64,000 nucleotides of DNA from Xestospongia muta (GCA_963693285.1 OY848917.1:4330618-4394617); one strand, 5' to 3'. Positions 48,006 through 61,071 are shown, counted from the stretch's first letter. Notes: generated by a model from the sequence alone, not told the origin. A program made the numbers and translations.

Positions 48006-48056
48006 TTAACTCTTATACCAAACCAAGAATATCAACATTGACTCAATAATGTATTC
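48006..48056 (-). pseudogene. Degraded third copy of the convergent membrane exon
   Basis: After CTTTAG the minus strand reads EYIIESMLIFLVWYKS and stops. The Lys/Gln-rich tail follows only in a shifted frame. It lies tail to tail with copy C, preserving the convergent arrangement of copies A and B. Confidence 0.45.
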
Positions 48057-48835
48057 CTAAAGAAATAAAGTATGAAAATATTGTAATCATAATAATATTA
48101 CACAATATATATATTAATTAATACAGCAGTGATAAAAAATGTGAATAACAGAGGAAAGATAAATATGCCATGCATTTTTTTGTAAAAACTTCAACAGAAA
48201 TTAATGATGATATCAATGATGATGATACTAGTGTAGTTATTATCATTAAACATTATTTTAGGGTGGGCAAGACTGTAATGCTAATTAAATAGAGAATAAC
48301 ACAAGCAAAAATACAATCCCATCAGAGTATACAGAAGAAATTAAGAGGTCACTAGTACAATGTATGGAAGCTAAAAATGGACATTCCAATTTCTATTTCA
48401 TCTGTGCACCTTTTCACATTTTCAAATTCCAATTAATGACCAGCTGACGGGTTTCAATTCCTTTATTCCTTATTCTATTCATAGCACATGTGTCCTTTGT
48501 AATTTTTATTAGGTTTTTCTTGCTACTTAATAAAATGCAAAGTGTGAGTATCACGAGCTGTCTCTTAGAAGTATCAACAAGATGGGTTGGGTTCCTCATT
48601 TTGATTGTGTATTGTAGATCTGTCGTATACAAAAACGAAGGACGAATGTTCCAACTCCGTACAGCCCCATTTGATAGAAATTGGAAGTAGGATTGGAATG
48701 TCTGTCCTTGGCTTCTGTAAGAATGTATGAAAGACTATGCTTTCAGTTGTATTAAACCATTGATGGTCAATTGCACAATTTTGTGCATGTGCAAATGCAA
48801 GCACTTCTGGTTTGGGCGGTAGCGCAATTTTGCAT

Positions 48836-48860
48836 AGCAGCAGCAGCAGCAGCAGCAGCA
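48836..48860. repeat. (CAG)n tract
   Basis: Eight consecutive CAG/GCA triplets. It produces spurious poly-Ala, poly-Cys or poly-Leu frames on both strands. Confidence 0.95.
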
Positions 48861-48959
48861 CATACAACAGGCTTTACATTTGTGTACAACATATACAAAG
48901 TGTTTAATGTTGCAAGCAGCTGTTTCAATGGCTTGCAGTAACAATTCGAGATATATATA

Positions 48960-49155
48960 CCATCTGATCCTGAGTTTTTTTTAAACAATTTAGATAACCT
49001 ACCAAGCAATGATTCTGATAGTGACTTTGATGGTTACATTGATAAATCTGCCAGCAAGTATATTTGCATGGAAACACTACAAAGCCTTGGTAACAAGTGT
49101 CCAAGTTGTTTTGATTTAGCTGTCAATTTGCAATATGAGCCACCCACACACTAAC
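48960..49155 (+). other. Acidic open frame, unidentified, just before the array
   Basis: The plus strand stays open with NNLDNLPSNDSDSDFDGYID then KSASKYICMETLQSLGNKCP and CFDLAVNLQYEPPTH before TAA. The acidic Ser/Asp stretch resembles N-termini of some transposase-like proteins, but no family can be named. Confidence 0.2.
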
Positions 49156-49194
49156 TGCACTTAATTTGGCCCCACCCACTAAAAGTTAACTATT

Positions 49195-50568
49195 GTGAAC
49201 ACAAGAAATGATTACATATCACTGTCTAAAAATGTATAATTCATCCTTATATAGTAGACGCCTCTGACAAGAATTACCAACAAATACAATATGTACATAT
49301 GTTGATGAAATGGAGACAATAGATGACTCACTGGATGTTGATCCTATGAGAAAATTATTAATGAAAGATCCCAACAAGTTAAAAGTGTTTGCTAGTGTTT
49401 TACTACATTCTGAAGTTGAATGCATCATAACATTGTCTTAATGGCAAATATATGTCCAGGAAATAATTATATTAAAGGAACACAAATAGAGGATCCTAAC
49501 AAGTTAAGAATATTCACCAATGTTTTATGACATTCAATATTACTACCAGTCAAACTGACAGCCTAAGTGGAACATTTTAATGAAACCTTTGACAATACTG
49601 AGTGATGAAAGGGTAGTATCAACAATTCAAGAGAAGACCCACAATATAACTATTATCTGTTATGATATCAACAGTACTGATTGGTATCACATAGAACAAA
49701 GGACAAAAGTAAAACAGTTAGAATAGTATGCAGTGAACTTAATAGCCCATGTATCAAGTACAATGAAGATAGCTAGTCAGTGCTCATAGTGATATGTATC
49801 TACACAATATACACACACTCTTGCTTTGTCTGGTGTAAGCAAAATTAATAAGAGTTGTCAATTGCAATATTTATATTATGTTGATGAAATGGAGACAATA
49901 GATGACTCGCTGGATGATGATCCTATGAGAAAATTAGTAATGAAAGATCCCAACAAGTTAAAAGTGTTTGCTAGTGTTTTACTACATTCCGAAGTTGAAT
50001 GCATCATAACATTGTCTTAATGGCAAATATATGTCCAGGAAATAATCATATTAAGGGAACAAGAATAGAGGATCCTAACAAGTTAAGAATATTCACCAAT
50101 GTCTTATGACATTCAATATTATTGCCAGTCAAACTGACAGCCTTGTGGAACATTTTAATGAGACCTTTAAGACGATAATGAAAATATTTGTTACTTCAGA
50201 AGGAGAAGCACATGATCATCTACTACCCTATTCTGTTGTTTGCATATAGAGAAGTTCCCAGGAAACAACTGGTTTTTTTATTGTTTAAATTATTACACAG
50301 TTGACAATTTAAAGGCCCTTTAGATACCTTAAAGGAGACTTGGGAGAGGAGCAAAAAATCTGATGAAAGGGTAGTATCAACAATTCAAGAGAAGACCCAC
50401 AATATAACTATTATCTGTTGTGATATCAACAGTACTGATTGGTATCACATAGAACAAAGGACAAAAGTAAAACAGTTAGGATAATATGCAGTGAACTTAA
50501 TAGCCCATGTATAAAGTACAATGAAGATAGCTAGTCAATGCTCAAAGTGATATGTATCTCATGCCGGG
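49195..50568 (+). repeat. Tandem array units 1-2 carrying gypsy integrase scraps
   Basis: Each unit has GTTGATGAAATGGAGACAAT, a short frame (METIDDSLDDDPMRKLVMKD then PNKLKVFASVLLHSEVE), a segment GAGGATCCTAACAAGTTAAG, an integrase scrap, and CATAGAACAAAGGACAAAAG. Unit 1 lacks most of the integrase part. Unit 2 breaks at 50568, inside GTGATATGTATCT, where the ZMYM-like insertion begins. The unit spacing in the intact part of the array is about 757 bp. Confidence 0.8.
50106..50400 (+). mobile_element. Ty3/gypsy-type integrase C-terminal relic, array unit 2
   Basis: It reads QTDSLVEHFNETFKTIM, then FVTSEGEAHDHLLPYSVVCI, a TAG, then RSSQETTGFFIV and, in another frame, GPLDTLKETWERSKKSDERV. This is the familiar gypsy integrase pattern QTDGLVERFN...LPY...TGF followed by a linker. 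The catalytic DDE core is not present. Confidence 0.65.
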
Positions 50569-51742
50569 CGCAACCAGTACAGCTAGTATGGCCACGGCCA
50601 TACCACATTTCTTGGATATAATATGCCAGTGTAAAGCTACATGCTAAAAATCATTCTTGCCTTTTATGATCAACCCATAGATTCTGACTGTCTAGACTCA
50701 CTCGTGAAATTAATGTTCCATTTAATGCACACCTGCTCCACCAATCAGTCACGTGTTGATCAAGTGCACTGCAGCTAGTGCATGTGAAAGTCTGTGTCTA
50801 GTCTGTACTCATGGCTGTATCATGTAGCACCTTCAAACAAGTCAGATGTTAAAGAGCTACCTGATCAACCCTGTCAACCTGGCCTAAGTTTCAAGTTTCC
50901 TCTCCGCTCGTTTTGTGTAAGCAAGCCTGTAAAGCAGTCATTTCAAGCATTATGGTTCCAGTGATTTCCTTGGATTCACTATGATGCTGCTTTGGATTGT
51001 GCCTTTTGTTTTTCATGTTGCAAAGCTGCCAGGCAAGGTAAAGCGAGGCTAACTGGATTAGCTGATCAAGCCTTCTTAATAAAAGGCTTTATGAACTGGA
51101 AGGATGCTACAAGAGTGTACTCTAAACATGAAGCCTCAGATTTCCATAAGCAAGCTGTTGATGCAATGTCTAACAAAGCTGATGTAGGAGAAATGCTCTC
51201 AAGTCAACTTGTACGAAAGAAACAAGCGAACCGGGAGTATTTACTCAAAGTTATGTCAACAACGCGTTACCTAGCCGTCAAGCACTTGCATTAAGAGGAG
51301 ATGGTGATGAAAAGGATTCAAACTTTTATCAATTGCTGGTATTACATGGGGAAAACATGCCTGAGATTAAAGCTATGATGGAAAAGAACCAACTGAAGTA
51401 CACTTCTTATGAAATACAGAATGAGTTGCTGAATATCATGGCTCAGCAGGTCCTACGCAAAGTTGTACATCAGTTCCAATCAACCTTTTATACGATCATG
51501 ATCGATGAAATGACCGATTTTTTTAAATGCTGAGCAAGTTGTAATAGTCATCAGATGGATAAGCGATGACCTATCTGTTCATGAGGAGTTCATAGGTCTT
51601 TATAAAACTGACTCAATACAAGCTAAATCGTTATTTGCAATCATCAAGGACACTTTGTTGCGCTTAAACCTGAAGATGGAGCTCTGCCGAGGGCAATGTT
51701 ATGATGGTGCCAGTGTAATGAGCGGTACAAAGAGTGGAGTCT
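50569..51742 (+). pseudogene. ZMYM1/hAT-like transposase relic with TTF zinc-finger region
   Basis: From about 50844 it reads DVKELPDQPCQPGLSFKFP, then WIHYDAALDCAFCFSCCKA (TTF-type finger) and LIKGFMNWKDATRVYSKHEA. After a frame change near 51270-51290 it continues RQALALRGDGDEKDSNFYQL, QSTFYTIMIDEMTDFF, then AEQVVIVIRWISDDLSVHEE and RGQCYDGASVMSGTKSGV. This is the order of DUF4371/hAT-related ZMYM1-like proteins. A TGA at 50962, two frameshifts and loss of the C-terminal dimerisation half make it inactive. It is inserted into the integrase array. Confidence 0.75.
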
Positions 51743-52543
51743 TATAGTATGTCCAAGTTGAGTTGGGCCCTTCATTAAAAAAAAGGTGTTGTGTGCATGG
51801 AATTTAAGGTGAGGTATTTTCTCACCTAATCAAGTGCAATTAGTGCTGAGTACATTTTAATATTATTCATTGTTTGTTCACGTGAATGTCATGCGAACAA
51901 ACCATGTTTTCTCTCGTGGTCGTGAAAATGCAGAGTAAAAAAGAGTGAATCACAAACAAAGGAGGTTGTTGCAAATGTCTATGGCTATTTCAAGGAAGTC
52001 AGCAGGCGTCAACAGACTCAAGGATCTCTTAAACGAATCTCTGATGCCACAAGAGTTTCATGTACCAGCATCAAGAGGCTACTGATAGTTCTGATGACAA
52101 ATAGTTCTAGATATTCTTAGTCTTTCTTCTTTGTTAAAAGGTTTTTTCAGAAACATAGTGGCTTTATAGCTACCTAAGATCGCAAAAGATAATACTTGAT
52201 GATTATTTTAATAATAATAATTGTTATAATAGAACATTTGTTCATATAATTAGAACTGTAATATAGAATTGCCACGTGACAAATGGCTGACTTCTCAAGG
52301 TGAGAAGTAATTTTAATTAAATCCTCGAGGGTGTGCAATTCGAAGTATGTCAAAGGTATGCCATTGAAAATGTATGGAGTTTTTTAGTTTGATACTTTCT
52401 CGTAGCACTAGAGAGCCAAATTTTATATATCAATAGCGTGTTTGCGAGCTGAATCGATTGGTGCAAGTTCTGTGCAGATAGCATGTAAAACGGCAAAGTT
52501 ATTTACATGTCTGGGTGGCCCAACTCAACTTGGACATACTATA
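51743..52543. mobile_element. 801-bp TIR transposon, probably Tc1/mariner-like
   Basis: Ends TATAGTATGTCCAAGTTGAG(TTGGGCC) and its exact reverse complement close the element at 52517-52543. Inside, around 51935-52090 (+), it reads SESQTKEVVANVYGYFKEVS then RRQQTQGSLKRISDATRVSC and TSIKRLL, resembling the N-terminal helix-turn-helix of a transposase. The remainder is non-coding, so it is non-autonomous. It abuts the truncated ZMYM-like relic on the left and array unit 3 on the right. Confidence 0.7.
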
Positions 52544-52889
52544 ATTTGGCCCCACCCACTAAAGGTTAACCATTGTGAACACAAGAAATGATTACATATC
52601 ACTTTCTAAAGATGTATAATTCATCCTATATAGTAGACACCTCTGACAAGAATTACCAACAAATGTACATATGTTGATGAAATGGAGACAATAGATGACT
52701 CGCTGGATGATGATCCTATGAGAAAATTAGTAATGAAAGATCCCAACAAGTTAAAAGTGTTTGCTAGTGTTTTACTACATTCTGAAGTTGAATGCATCAT
52801 AACATTGTCTTAATGGCAAATATGTGTCCAGGAAATAATCATATTAAGGGAACAGGAATAGAGGATCCTAACAAGTTAAGAATATTCAC

Positions 52890-53200
52890 CAATGTCTTAT
52901 GACATTCAATATTACTGCCAGTCAAACTGACAGCCTTGTGGAACATTTTAATGAGACCTTTAAGACGATAATGAGAAAATTTGTTACTTCAGAAGGAGAA
53001 GCACATGATCATCTACTACCCTATTCTGTTGTTTGCATACACAGAAGTTCCCAGGAAACAACTGGTTTTTTTATTGTTTAAATTATTACACAGTTGACAA
53101 TTTAGAGACCCTTTAGATACCTTAAAGGAGACTTGGGAGAGGAGCAAAAAATCTGATGAAAGGGTAGTATCAACAATTCAAGAGAAGACCCACAATATAA
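52890..53200 (+). mobile_element. Gypsy-type integrase relic, array unit 3
   Basis: QTDSLVEHFNETFKTIMRKF, then TSEGEAHDHLLPYSVVCIHR and SSQETTGFFIV before a stop, with the WERSKKSDERVVSTIQEK linker in a shifted frame. It is the most complete of the array copies but has no catalytic core. Confidence 0.65.
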
Positions 53201-53647
53201 CTATTATCTGTTGTGATATCAACAGTACTGATTGGTATCACATAGAACAAAGAACAAAAGTAAAACAGTTAGGATAATATGCAGTGAACTTAATAGCCCA
53301 TGTATAAAGTACAATGAAGATAGCTAGTCAGTGCTCATAGTGATATGTATCTACACAATATACACACACTCTTGCTTTGTCTGGTGTAAGCAAAACTAAT
53401 AAAAGTTGCCAATTGCAATATTTATATAACGTTGATGAAATGGAGACAATAGATGACTCGCTGGATGATGATCCTATGAGAAAATTAGTAATGAAAGATC
53501 CCAACAAGTTAAAAGTGTTTGCTAGTGTTTTACTACATTCTGAAGTTGAATGCATCATAACATTGTCTTAATGGCAAATATATGTCCAGGAAATAATCAT
53601 ATTAAGGGAACAAGAATAGAGGATCCTAACAAGTTAAGAATATTCAC

Positions 53648-53960
53648 CAATGTCTTATGACATTCAATATTACTGCCAGTCAAACTGACAGCCTTGTGGA
53701 ACATTTTAATGAGACCTTTAAGATGATAATGAGAAAATTTGTTACTTCAGAAGGAGAAGCATGTGATTGTCTACTACCTTATTCTGTTGTTTGCATATAC
53801 AGAAGTTCCCAGAAAACAACTGGTTTTATTATTGTTTAAATTATTACACAGTTGACAATTTAGAGACCCTTAGATACCTTAAAGGAGACTTGGGAGAGGA
53901 GCAAAAAATCTGATGAAAGGGTAGTATCAACAATTCAAGAGAAGACCCACAATATAACTA
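53648..53960 (+). mobile_element. Gypsy-type integrase relic, array unit 4
   Basis: Same block as unit 3 with a few substitutions (FKMIMRKF, EACDCLLPYSVVCIYR, SSQKTTGFIIV). A one-base loss just after it (GACCCTTAGATACC) shifts the linker frame. Confidence 0.65.
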
Positions 53961-54260
53961 TTATGTGTTGTGATATCAACAGTACTGATTGGTATCACAT
54001 AGAACAAAGAACATAAGTAAAACAGTTAGGATAATATGCAGTGAACTTAATAGCCCAAGTATCAAGTACAATGAAGATAGCTAGTCAGTGCTCATAGTGA
54101 TATGTATCTACACAATATACACACACTCTTGCTTTGTCTGGTGTAAGTAAAACTAATAAGAGTTGTCAATTGCAATATTTATATTATGTTGATGAAATGG
54201 AGACATTAGAAGGCTCACTAGATGATGGTTCTTTGAAAGAATTAGTTTGCAATTTTATTT

Positions 54261-55290
54261 TAATTTTTAATTAGAAAAGGGTGTGTCAATGATAAATTGA
54301 GAATATCCAGAAGTATCAGTGATGATAAGGACTAAAACATGTAAGTGATAAAAGCGAGATACAAGTTCAACTAAATGGTAGCAAATAATATTATTGCAGG
54401 AAAGCATCCAAAAATGCAAATAATATTTAAAGATTACATGCTACTAGTTGTTCATTACAAATTATTACATGAGAGATTTCAGATTTAGTAGGTCTCAACA
54501 AAAGGAAGTGAACAGTGCAATGCATGTCTTACTAGAAGGACTAAACTAGCCAAGTCTTAACCGTAGCCAGACGTAAGTCATCATTTGTTATTTGTACTAT
54601 TATCCATCGTGATATCAGCAGTCCTAATGTCCCACAGAACAAAGATGAAAAGTAACCAAGTAAGGATGGTAGTAATGATATCTGATTTAGTGATCTATAG
54701 TGATCTTTGATTATTACAATATTGGTAATACAAGATCAATTCCAATGGAATATCGATATTGTGACATAGTTGCCATTAATATACAAGGTATATTTTTCTA
54801 ACAAGACTTGCAATGCATTCATAAATCTATTTTATTAACAACACAATATCACATGATTATCACATGATCTGTGTCAACTCAATCCACTATCATAATGTAT
54901 TATAACATTCATTAGTATCATAATCGCTCAAATTTACATTATGTTGATAAAATGGAGATATTAGAAGGCTCACTAGGTGATGGTGCTTTGAAAGAATCAG
55001 TAGCCAAGGATCCTAACAAGTTGAAGATGTTTGCTAAAGTTTCACTGAACTCACAATATAATGATTATTCTATAATATTGTTTGTGCTCAATATTCAATT
55101 TAATTTAATTTTATTGTACTAATTGCATACTACCAATTATCACTTTTTGATCATTACATTGTGGTTTAGGCCTGTTCAAACCTGTGTTGAAAACCAGTTT
55201 TTCTTGTTTAGCACACTTTGGAAATGATGGTTGAGTAAATACATCTCTAGTATAAGGAAATATGTGAAGTATCATGATCCACATTGAAAT
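54261..55290. other. Intergenic with fragments of the array unit
   Basis: AT-rich. The only recognised parts are the array-unit scrap at about 54938-55040 and short matches such as GTCCCACAGAACAAAG near 54632. Confidence 0.4.
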
Positions 55291-55533
55291 ATTGCATTCG
55301 GTGATATCGTAATTCTAAAAGACGATAATCTGATCAGCGTTGTGCAGGCTATATGCGAGCAGAAGAATTGAAGACAGTTAGTCTAACACACAAAGCCTCA
55401 GTTCTTTGTGAACACGCACAGATGGGTGGTGCATTCCACCTAAATACTGATGGTACAACAATTGACCAAAATGGTTTGGTTATTAAAACAACAAAATTGA
55501 TGTGGATCTACACAAAATGCATTGCGATTAGAT
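55291..55533 (+). mobile_element. Possible transposase-like scrap with HLNTDGTT motif
   Basis: The plus frame reads MRAEELKTVSLTHKASVLCE, then HAQMGGAFHLNTDGTT and IDQNGLVIKTTKLMW before a stop. A His-Leu-x-x-Asp-Gly-Thr-Thr motif is common in RNase-H-fold transposon proteins of marine invertebrates (recalled, not verified). No further domain follows. Confidence 0.3.
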
Positions 55534-55559
55534 AAGTCACTCTTAAGAATATTAGTTAT

Positions 55560-58500
55560 AAACTACAGAAACTAGTGAAATAGCTGTAACAGCACTGGTT
55601 AGTGACAGCTTCAGTTGACCATGTTTATAATATATAACAGTTTGTGTAAAAATTGCAACATGAGTAATAGAGTTCATTTAGTATCAACAATGATACCAAT
55701 TAAAAAAATCAGACAACTGTAGCAAAAAGACCTTATAATAATAGCACAATTGTCAGCAAACATGTGCAATTCTTGCCACAACCAAATGAGACGGCATATA
55801 TGAATAAAGTAATCATGACAATTGCATGACCTAAAATACAAGTGGTATGAAATTGGTTTAGCTCTTGATGCTTGTAACAAGGTTTAGAAATAAGTAACCA
55901 GATTTAATTCTCCAGTAGGATCATTCTAATTCTGAAACATACAAAAAACCCGTTTGTTGTTATTCAAAAAACCTACACTTCAATTTGGAGGTTAGTAAAA
56001 CACAAACTTTATTTGTCTTCCATGTTGTTACAAAAGTGACAATACTGCTATTGTTTGGCGTTAATATTTGTTTTTTTGTTCGGTGAAAAAAATTTTAATA
56101 TGACTATTTTAACCATTAACTTACCCAGCACTCAGGTATCTTTCTCAATACTACTATTGTTGAACCAAAAGTATCAGATATCAGAGTATCAAGTGAATGC
56201 AGTAACAGTTAGTCTAAAGATTAATTGTAAAATTATAACGAGCAGCTTTTATTTTATTGACAAAATTATATCTTCCCGGAGCTAATGTCTATCATGCAAT
56301 TATGTGTGGCCATTAAAGACTAATTGTCAAGGCAAGGCAAGGCGCATGTCAAAAGTGCAGTTACCTTTAACACTGTTAATCTTTACAACAGACTACGATA
56401 CCTGAAACAAGCGGAGAAGAGGTAAGACAGAAATCTTTATAATGATCTATCTCATTAGATTAAAACTATTATAACACCCACATAGACTGACATTGAAGAA
56501 GTAAGCTTAACACATGCACTGAAATGTCTGACGTGTAAGTAACATTAAAGCGGCCTGTACAAGAAGAAATTGAAGTGGAGACGGAAGAAGACGAAGAGGA
56601 GAACAAAGCGAGTAGCACCAGCTGGTTATCTATACTGGTATTGAGTATATACATTTGCATGAGAAATTGAGAATTACTTCCTGCTAATAATGTGGTAGAA
56701 ATGCCACTTGTCCATTTGCAGACTTTATCATTTGGCAAGGTTATGAAATACATTGAATAAAGATACTCAGGAACTAGTACACGCAAAGATTCTTGTCATT
56801 ATTATCTAAACACAATTTTTAAAGAGAAAACAATTTTGGATTCTTCCAAGTGAGGCAACAAAGTAGGCAGACAATTACATGATCCATAACACAAATGGTA
56901 TGAGATCGGTTTAGCACTTGATGTTTGTGACAAGGCTTTGAAAGACTACCAATGTAAATACTTTATCATTTATTCATGTGATGAACACACCTATACAGAT
57001 TATGTGTCGTGTTTGTGCAGTTGCTATTCTGCTGAAAACATAAACTTCAGCTAACATTATGACAAAGAGTGTCCTCTAAAAGATACTGCCAACAACTATG
57101 ATTTTTAATACATAAAATCGTGGTAATGTTAAAAAAAATATGTAAATTGGTTTTGAAATGCCAAGAAAACCAACTATCAATACAAAGTAAGTGCCATAAA
57201 GATATCAAGTACAACTTGTGTTTTAAAAATAAACTTCCTGATTTTAAAAGTTAAGTGATTTGCTTTTAGACTTTGTCTTCTCACATAACCTGTAAATTTT
57301 TAGCGCTAATAGTAACAATTACCACAAAGCAATCCATTTGTATTCATGAAACATAATGTTTTCTAATTTCTATTATATATCGTGATGTCAGCAGTGCTAA
57401 TGTCTCATAGAACAAAAGGAAAAGTGATATAAATAAATATTTTGACGACAATGTCGCTAGCATAAATATCAAACTCCAGCAAACCAAAGAATAATAGTTT
57501 AAAACTATTGTTCTTGTAAACACTCAGAGAAAATGATTAAAAAAAGATGATGGGATAAACAAACACCAAACTAACCACTTGTGTTCAGTTGTACATTTTA
57601 AGGAACTAGTATTGTCAAGAAATTATCATAAAATAGGAATTGCTGTATAATTAAGACAATATCAAGAGTCTTATACAAATAGACTATGTCAAAACATCGT
57701 CGAAACTTGTTACAAACATGTCATAATTATCTTTTAACTGTAGTTGACATCTTTAATTGAAACATCTTTGTCTATTAGAAAAATTTTGCTCAAATCTATT
57801 TAAAACATCTCACTTATCAGAAAAATTGTACCCAAATCTGCTTTCAGATGAATAAACCATCATGTTTAAAATCTTGTTACAGCAAATTGAATTGGAAGTA
57901 TTTCCGATGACTTTTGTTAAACTGTCTAATAAATATGATTCTATTTTGTCAGGGTTTATTTGATGTGATGTGAGCCCATCTCTAGCAAAAGGTTGTCCAG
58001 ATGTTTATACAAAGAATAAGCATTATGATCAGTAGAGTGGATCACGGTCTTAAGCCAGGAAGCTATTATTTATAAGTGAGTATTAATGATTTTAATCACA
58101 ATTTTAAAATCAAAAATTGTTAATAAAAGCTGAAGTGATAGTTATCAAGATTTTTTGTCATCAATTATCAGATTAATATGAGCAAAACCAAAAGGGAATT
58201 AGAAATTTATTTCAGTACTAAATATATACAAGTCCAGTTAGTGGAAATGGAACACTAAAACAACCAGAGGTAATACTCCACTAGAACTTTTCTCATTCAG
58301 GCAATACATTTTTAAAAATCCATCAATGGTAGGTAATACGTACAAAATAGCTAAGGACATCAAAATATATTTGAAATTAGTGGTTAATAGTGTAAACTTT
58401 ATTTTTTTAAACAAAAAATAGTTGCTTCTTGTTCACATTATCTTGCATGGTTGCTTTGTGCTAAAATAACTGGGCTTGTGATCTCATACTAGTATATCTT

Positions 58501-59500
58501 GCATCCTGTTGGAAGATAGACAGTACCATTCTATGTGAACTTGGAACATCCTTTATATTTAGGAAGTGTCATATTAGGTGCCATAGCATTAGGTTAATTT
58601 TGTATTGCTTCAACAAGTAACTGATAATGACAAAATATCAGTTAACATGCTCTTTTAAACAGTCACTCTCAAAATCAACTGAAAATAGAAGGAATTGCTT
58701 ACGTGCATACATAATTAATAGCTCCTAGATTGTCTGCAGTAAACGAGGATGTTAATCCTTAATAACATGCTGTTCTCAAGACAGACATTATTTCCACACT
58801 TTTGACTAAAAAGTAGTGTGTATCTTTGTCAGAAAATTTGTTCATAAACTTGACTCAAAAATTTCAATTCGTGGAGTTCAAACTAATGTAACCATGTGTC
58901 ATCAAACAGTAGAAGAGTCATTTTATATCATAAAGAAAGTCAACATTGATCGTTGTAAGGCACTTTTTCTCAAGACAAAATGGTCCAGTCAAATAAAGTT
59001 GTGTGTATCTTTGTCAGAAAATTGAAGTTTTAAATATAAACTATAATATACTTGGAAATGATTTTTTCAACTTGTGCAGAAGTTATTTTCCGACCTTTCG
59101 TCATCATTTGTTATTGACAAGTTGTAAGAAATAACGAAGCATGGAACATTATATTTCGATTTAGTGGTTAATCAAGACCTGTTATTTTATTTTAAAACAA
59201 AAATACGTCTGCTCTTGTTTCTTACAATGCTATGCATATTAAAGGTTTCATTTAATTAGTTCACGTTCAAGTATTCAATTAACCTCCAGAAATGGTTTTC
59301 CAGTAATTAAAGTGTGTGAATTATGTCAAGATAGCTACAGTCTTGCAGTAAACCTGAGTGGTCATACTAATGTAACTAATTGCAATAAAGATAATGAAAT
59401 TCAAAATAGATCAAAACAATGTAGAAGTTATATTGACGTGTTAATGGCTTCAGTCAAGACTGCATAAAAAGATCGCTGGGTGAAAGTGCAAAGTTTTTAA
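55560..59500. other. Repeat-rich intergenic stretch
   Basis: It contains dispersed copies of a block with GTGGTATGAAATTGG followed by TTAGCTCTTGATG and GTAACAAGG (about 55838 and 56890; also 60215, 60780 and 62158). The 56890 copy reads KWYEIGLALDVCDKALKDYQ, which faintly resembles the start of a Death-type helix bundle. A short acidic plus frame (VQEEIEVETEEDEEENKASS, from about 56550) is unassigned. No intact gene was found. Confidence 0.35.
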
Positions 59501-59534
59501 CAAGGCTTTATAATAACTAACAAGATGCAATATC

Positions 59535-59698
<164 letters not shown>

Positions 59699-60649
59699 TC
59701 AATTCTAGAAGGAAGAATCTTTCCAATAAGTTAGTATAGAGCACTGTACATGATAATTTTATTGTTTACTTTAATGGGTGTTGCTGACATGAACAAATAT
59801 TACAAGACCAAGGAGTTTGATTCCATCTGTTAAGGTTTGTGACAAAGTTTTAAAGTAACTAACTATCTAAATATAGCTAAAATGAACATCAGATGATGCA
59901 GCTACAATATGTATTCCAATATCAAACTTGAAGTGATCATTTTGTACTGATATATTGACAGAATGTTTGTAATCAATGATGAATCTAGTAACTACTGCAA
60001 TAGCGTCAGTGGTTCAAAATATCAAAATATAAGAAAAATTGTTTAACGAGTGAATGAATTGACAGTTAGTTTGCTAATCAATGATTGCATTTGGGGTGTA
60101 AGTAAGACAGAAGTAAGACAGAAGAACTGTTGTTTTAATACAAACCAATCATGCAGAGGTTGTTTTCTACTAGTACCATTATAATTGTTAAACAAGAATG
60201 ACATCAATTCTTATACAAGTGGTAAGAAATTGGCTTAGCTTTCAATAACTCTATCATACTTATTTTCTCTTTGCAGTCACGACTGTATAAAGAGATCTTT
60301 ATCTCAAAAGAGCAAAGTCTTCAAGAAGGATTTGTGATATATAACCAGATATAATGATGCTCCACTAGAATCACTCATTAAAACAAAGTATTTCTTCAAA
60401 AAAACTTTGTCATCATTCATTAGTGGTAATTTGTATGAAATAGCTATGCATAAAAAATATATTTCAATTTTGTGGTTAAGCAAACACAATAATAGTATAA
60501 ATATTTTCATAGCAAAGCAGTAGATTATCATGAAATTTAAAATGGATCTAAAAGATATTGAGGCAGCTTTAATGTACTATCACATCACATTTTAAAATAA
60601 AAAATGAAGAGTATAGTAACTGATAGTTATCATATGAAGTCAAAACTCT

Positions 60650-60890
60650 TAAAATCTCTTTGGACCAGATTTTATCTCAGCATACACAAGTCTAATTTGC
60701 ATAAATGGAACATTCAACTAACAAGATCTAATTTCATAATATTGTTCTCATTTTTAAACAAGAATTACACAATCTTTAAAACAAGTGGTATGAAATTGGC
60801 TTAGGTCTTAATGTTTGCAACAAGGTTTTAAAATAACTATGTAAGTATATCTAGAAGTCTTGTACTAATACAAGTGGCCATAATAATTAC
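60650..60890 (+). repeat. Direct repeat, left copy, flanking hAT relic
   Basis: CTTTGGACCAGATTTTATCT, GCATAAATGGAACATTCAAC, TTTAAAACAAGTGGTATGAA and CAAGTGGCCATAATAATTA recur in order at 62030-62268 with about 90% identity by eye. Between the copies lies the antisense hAT relic. Confidence 0.75.
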
Positions 60891-61071
60891 ATTGAACAGA
60901 TTTCAAGGCTGTACTTTATGTCATGAATGGGAGATACGTTGCATGCACGTGCTAATGTCAATAATGTGAACACTTACATTACTTTGTGTAAATTATACGT
61001 TGCATTGCATAAACAATATGAATCAGCCTTTACACTTATTCTATGCCTGGTGCACTGTTTAAACTTCATTT

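Larger units (their letters stand above)
52544..54260 (+). repeat. Tandem array units 3, 4 and partial 5
   Basis: GTTGATGAAATGGAGACA landmarks recur near 52673, 53432 and 54188, giving a period of about 757 bp. Units 3 and 4 are almost identical. Unit 5 ends after GATGATGGTTCTTTGAAAGA. Another scrap of the same unit is at 54938-55040. The MSGVSK...SEVECIITLS frame is open in units 2 and 4. Confidence 0.8.

Noticed and set aside
48735..49009. Poly-Cys, poly-Ala and poly-Leu frames near 48.85 kb
   Set aside because: All come from the short CAG tract read in different frames.
56469..56786. 105-codon minus-strand frame with poly-Ser
   Set aside because: The Ser run is the reverse of a GAA/GAC-rich acidic stretch on the + strand; no domain on either side.
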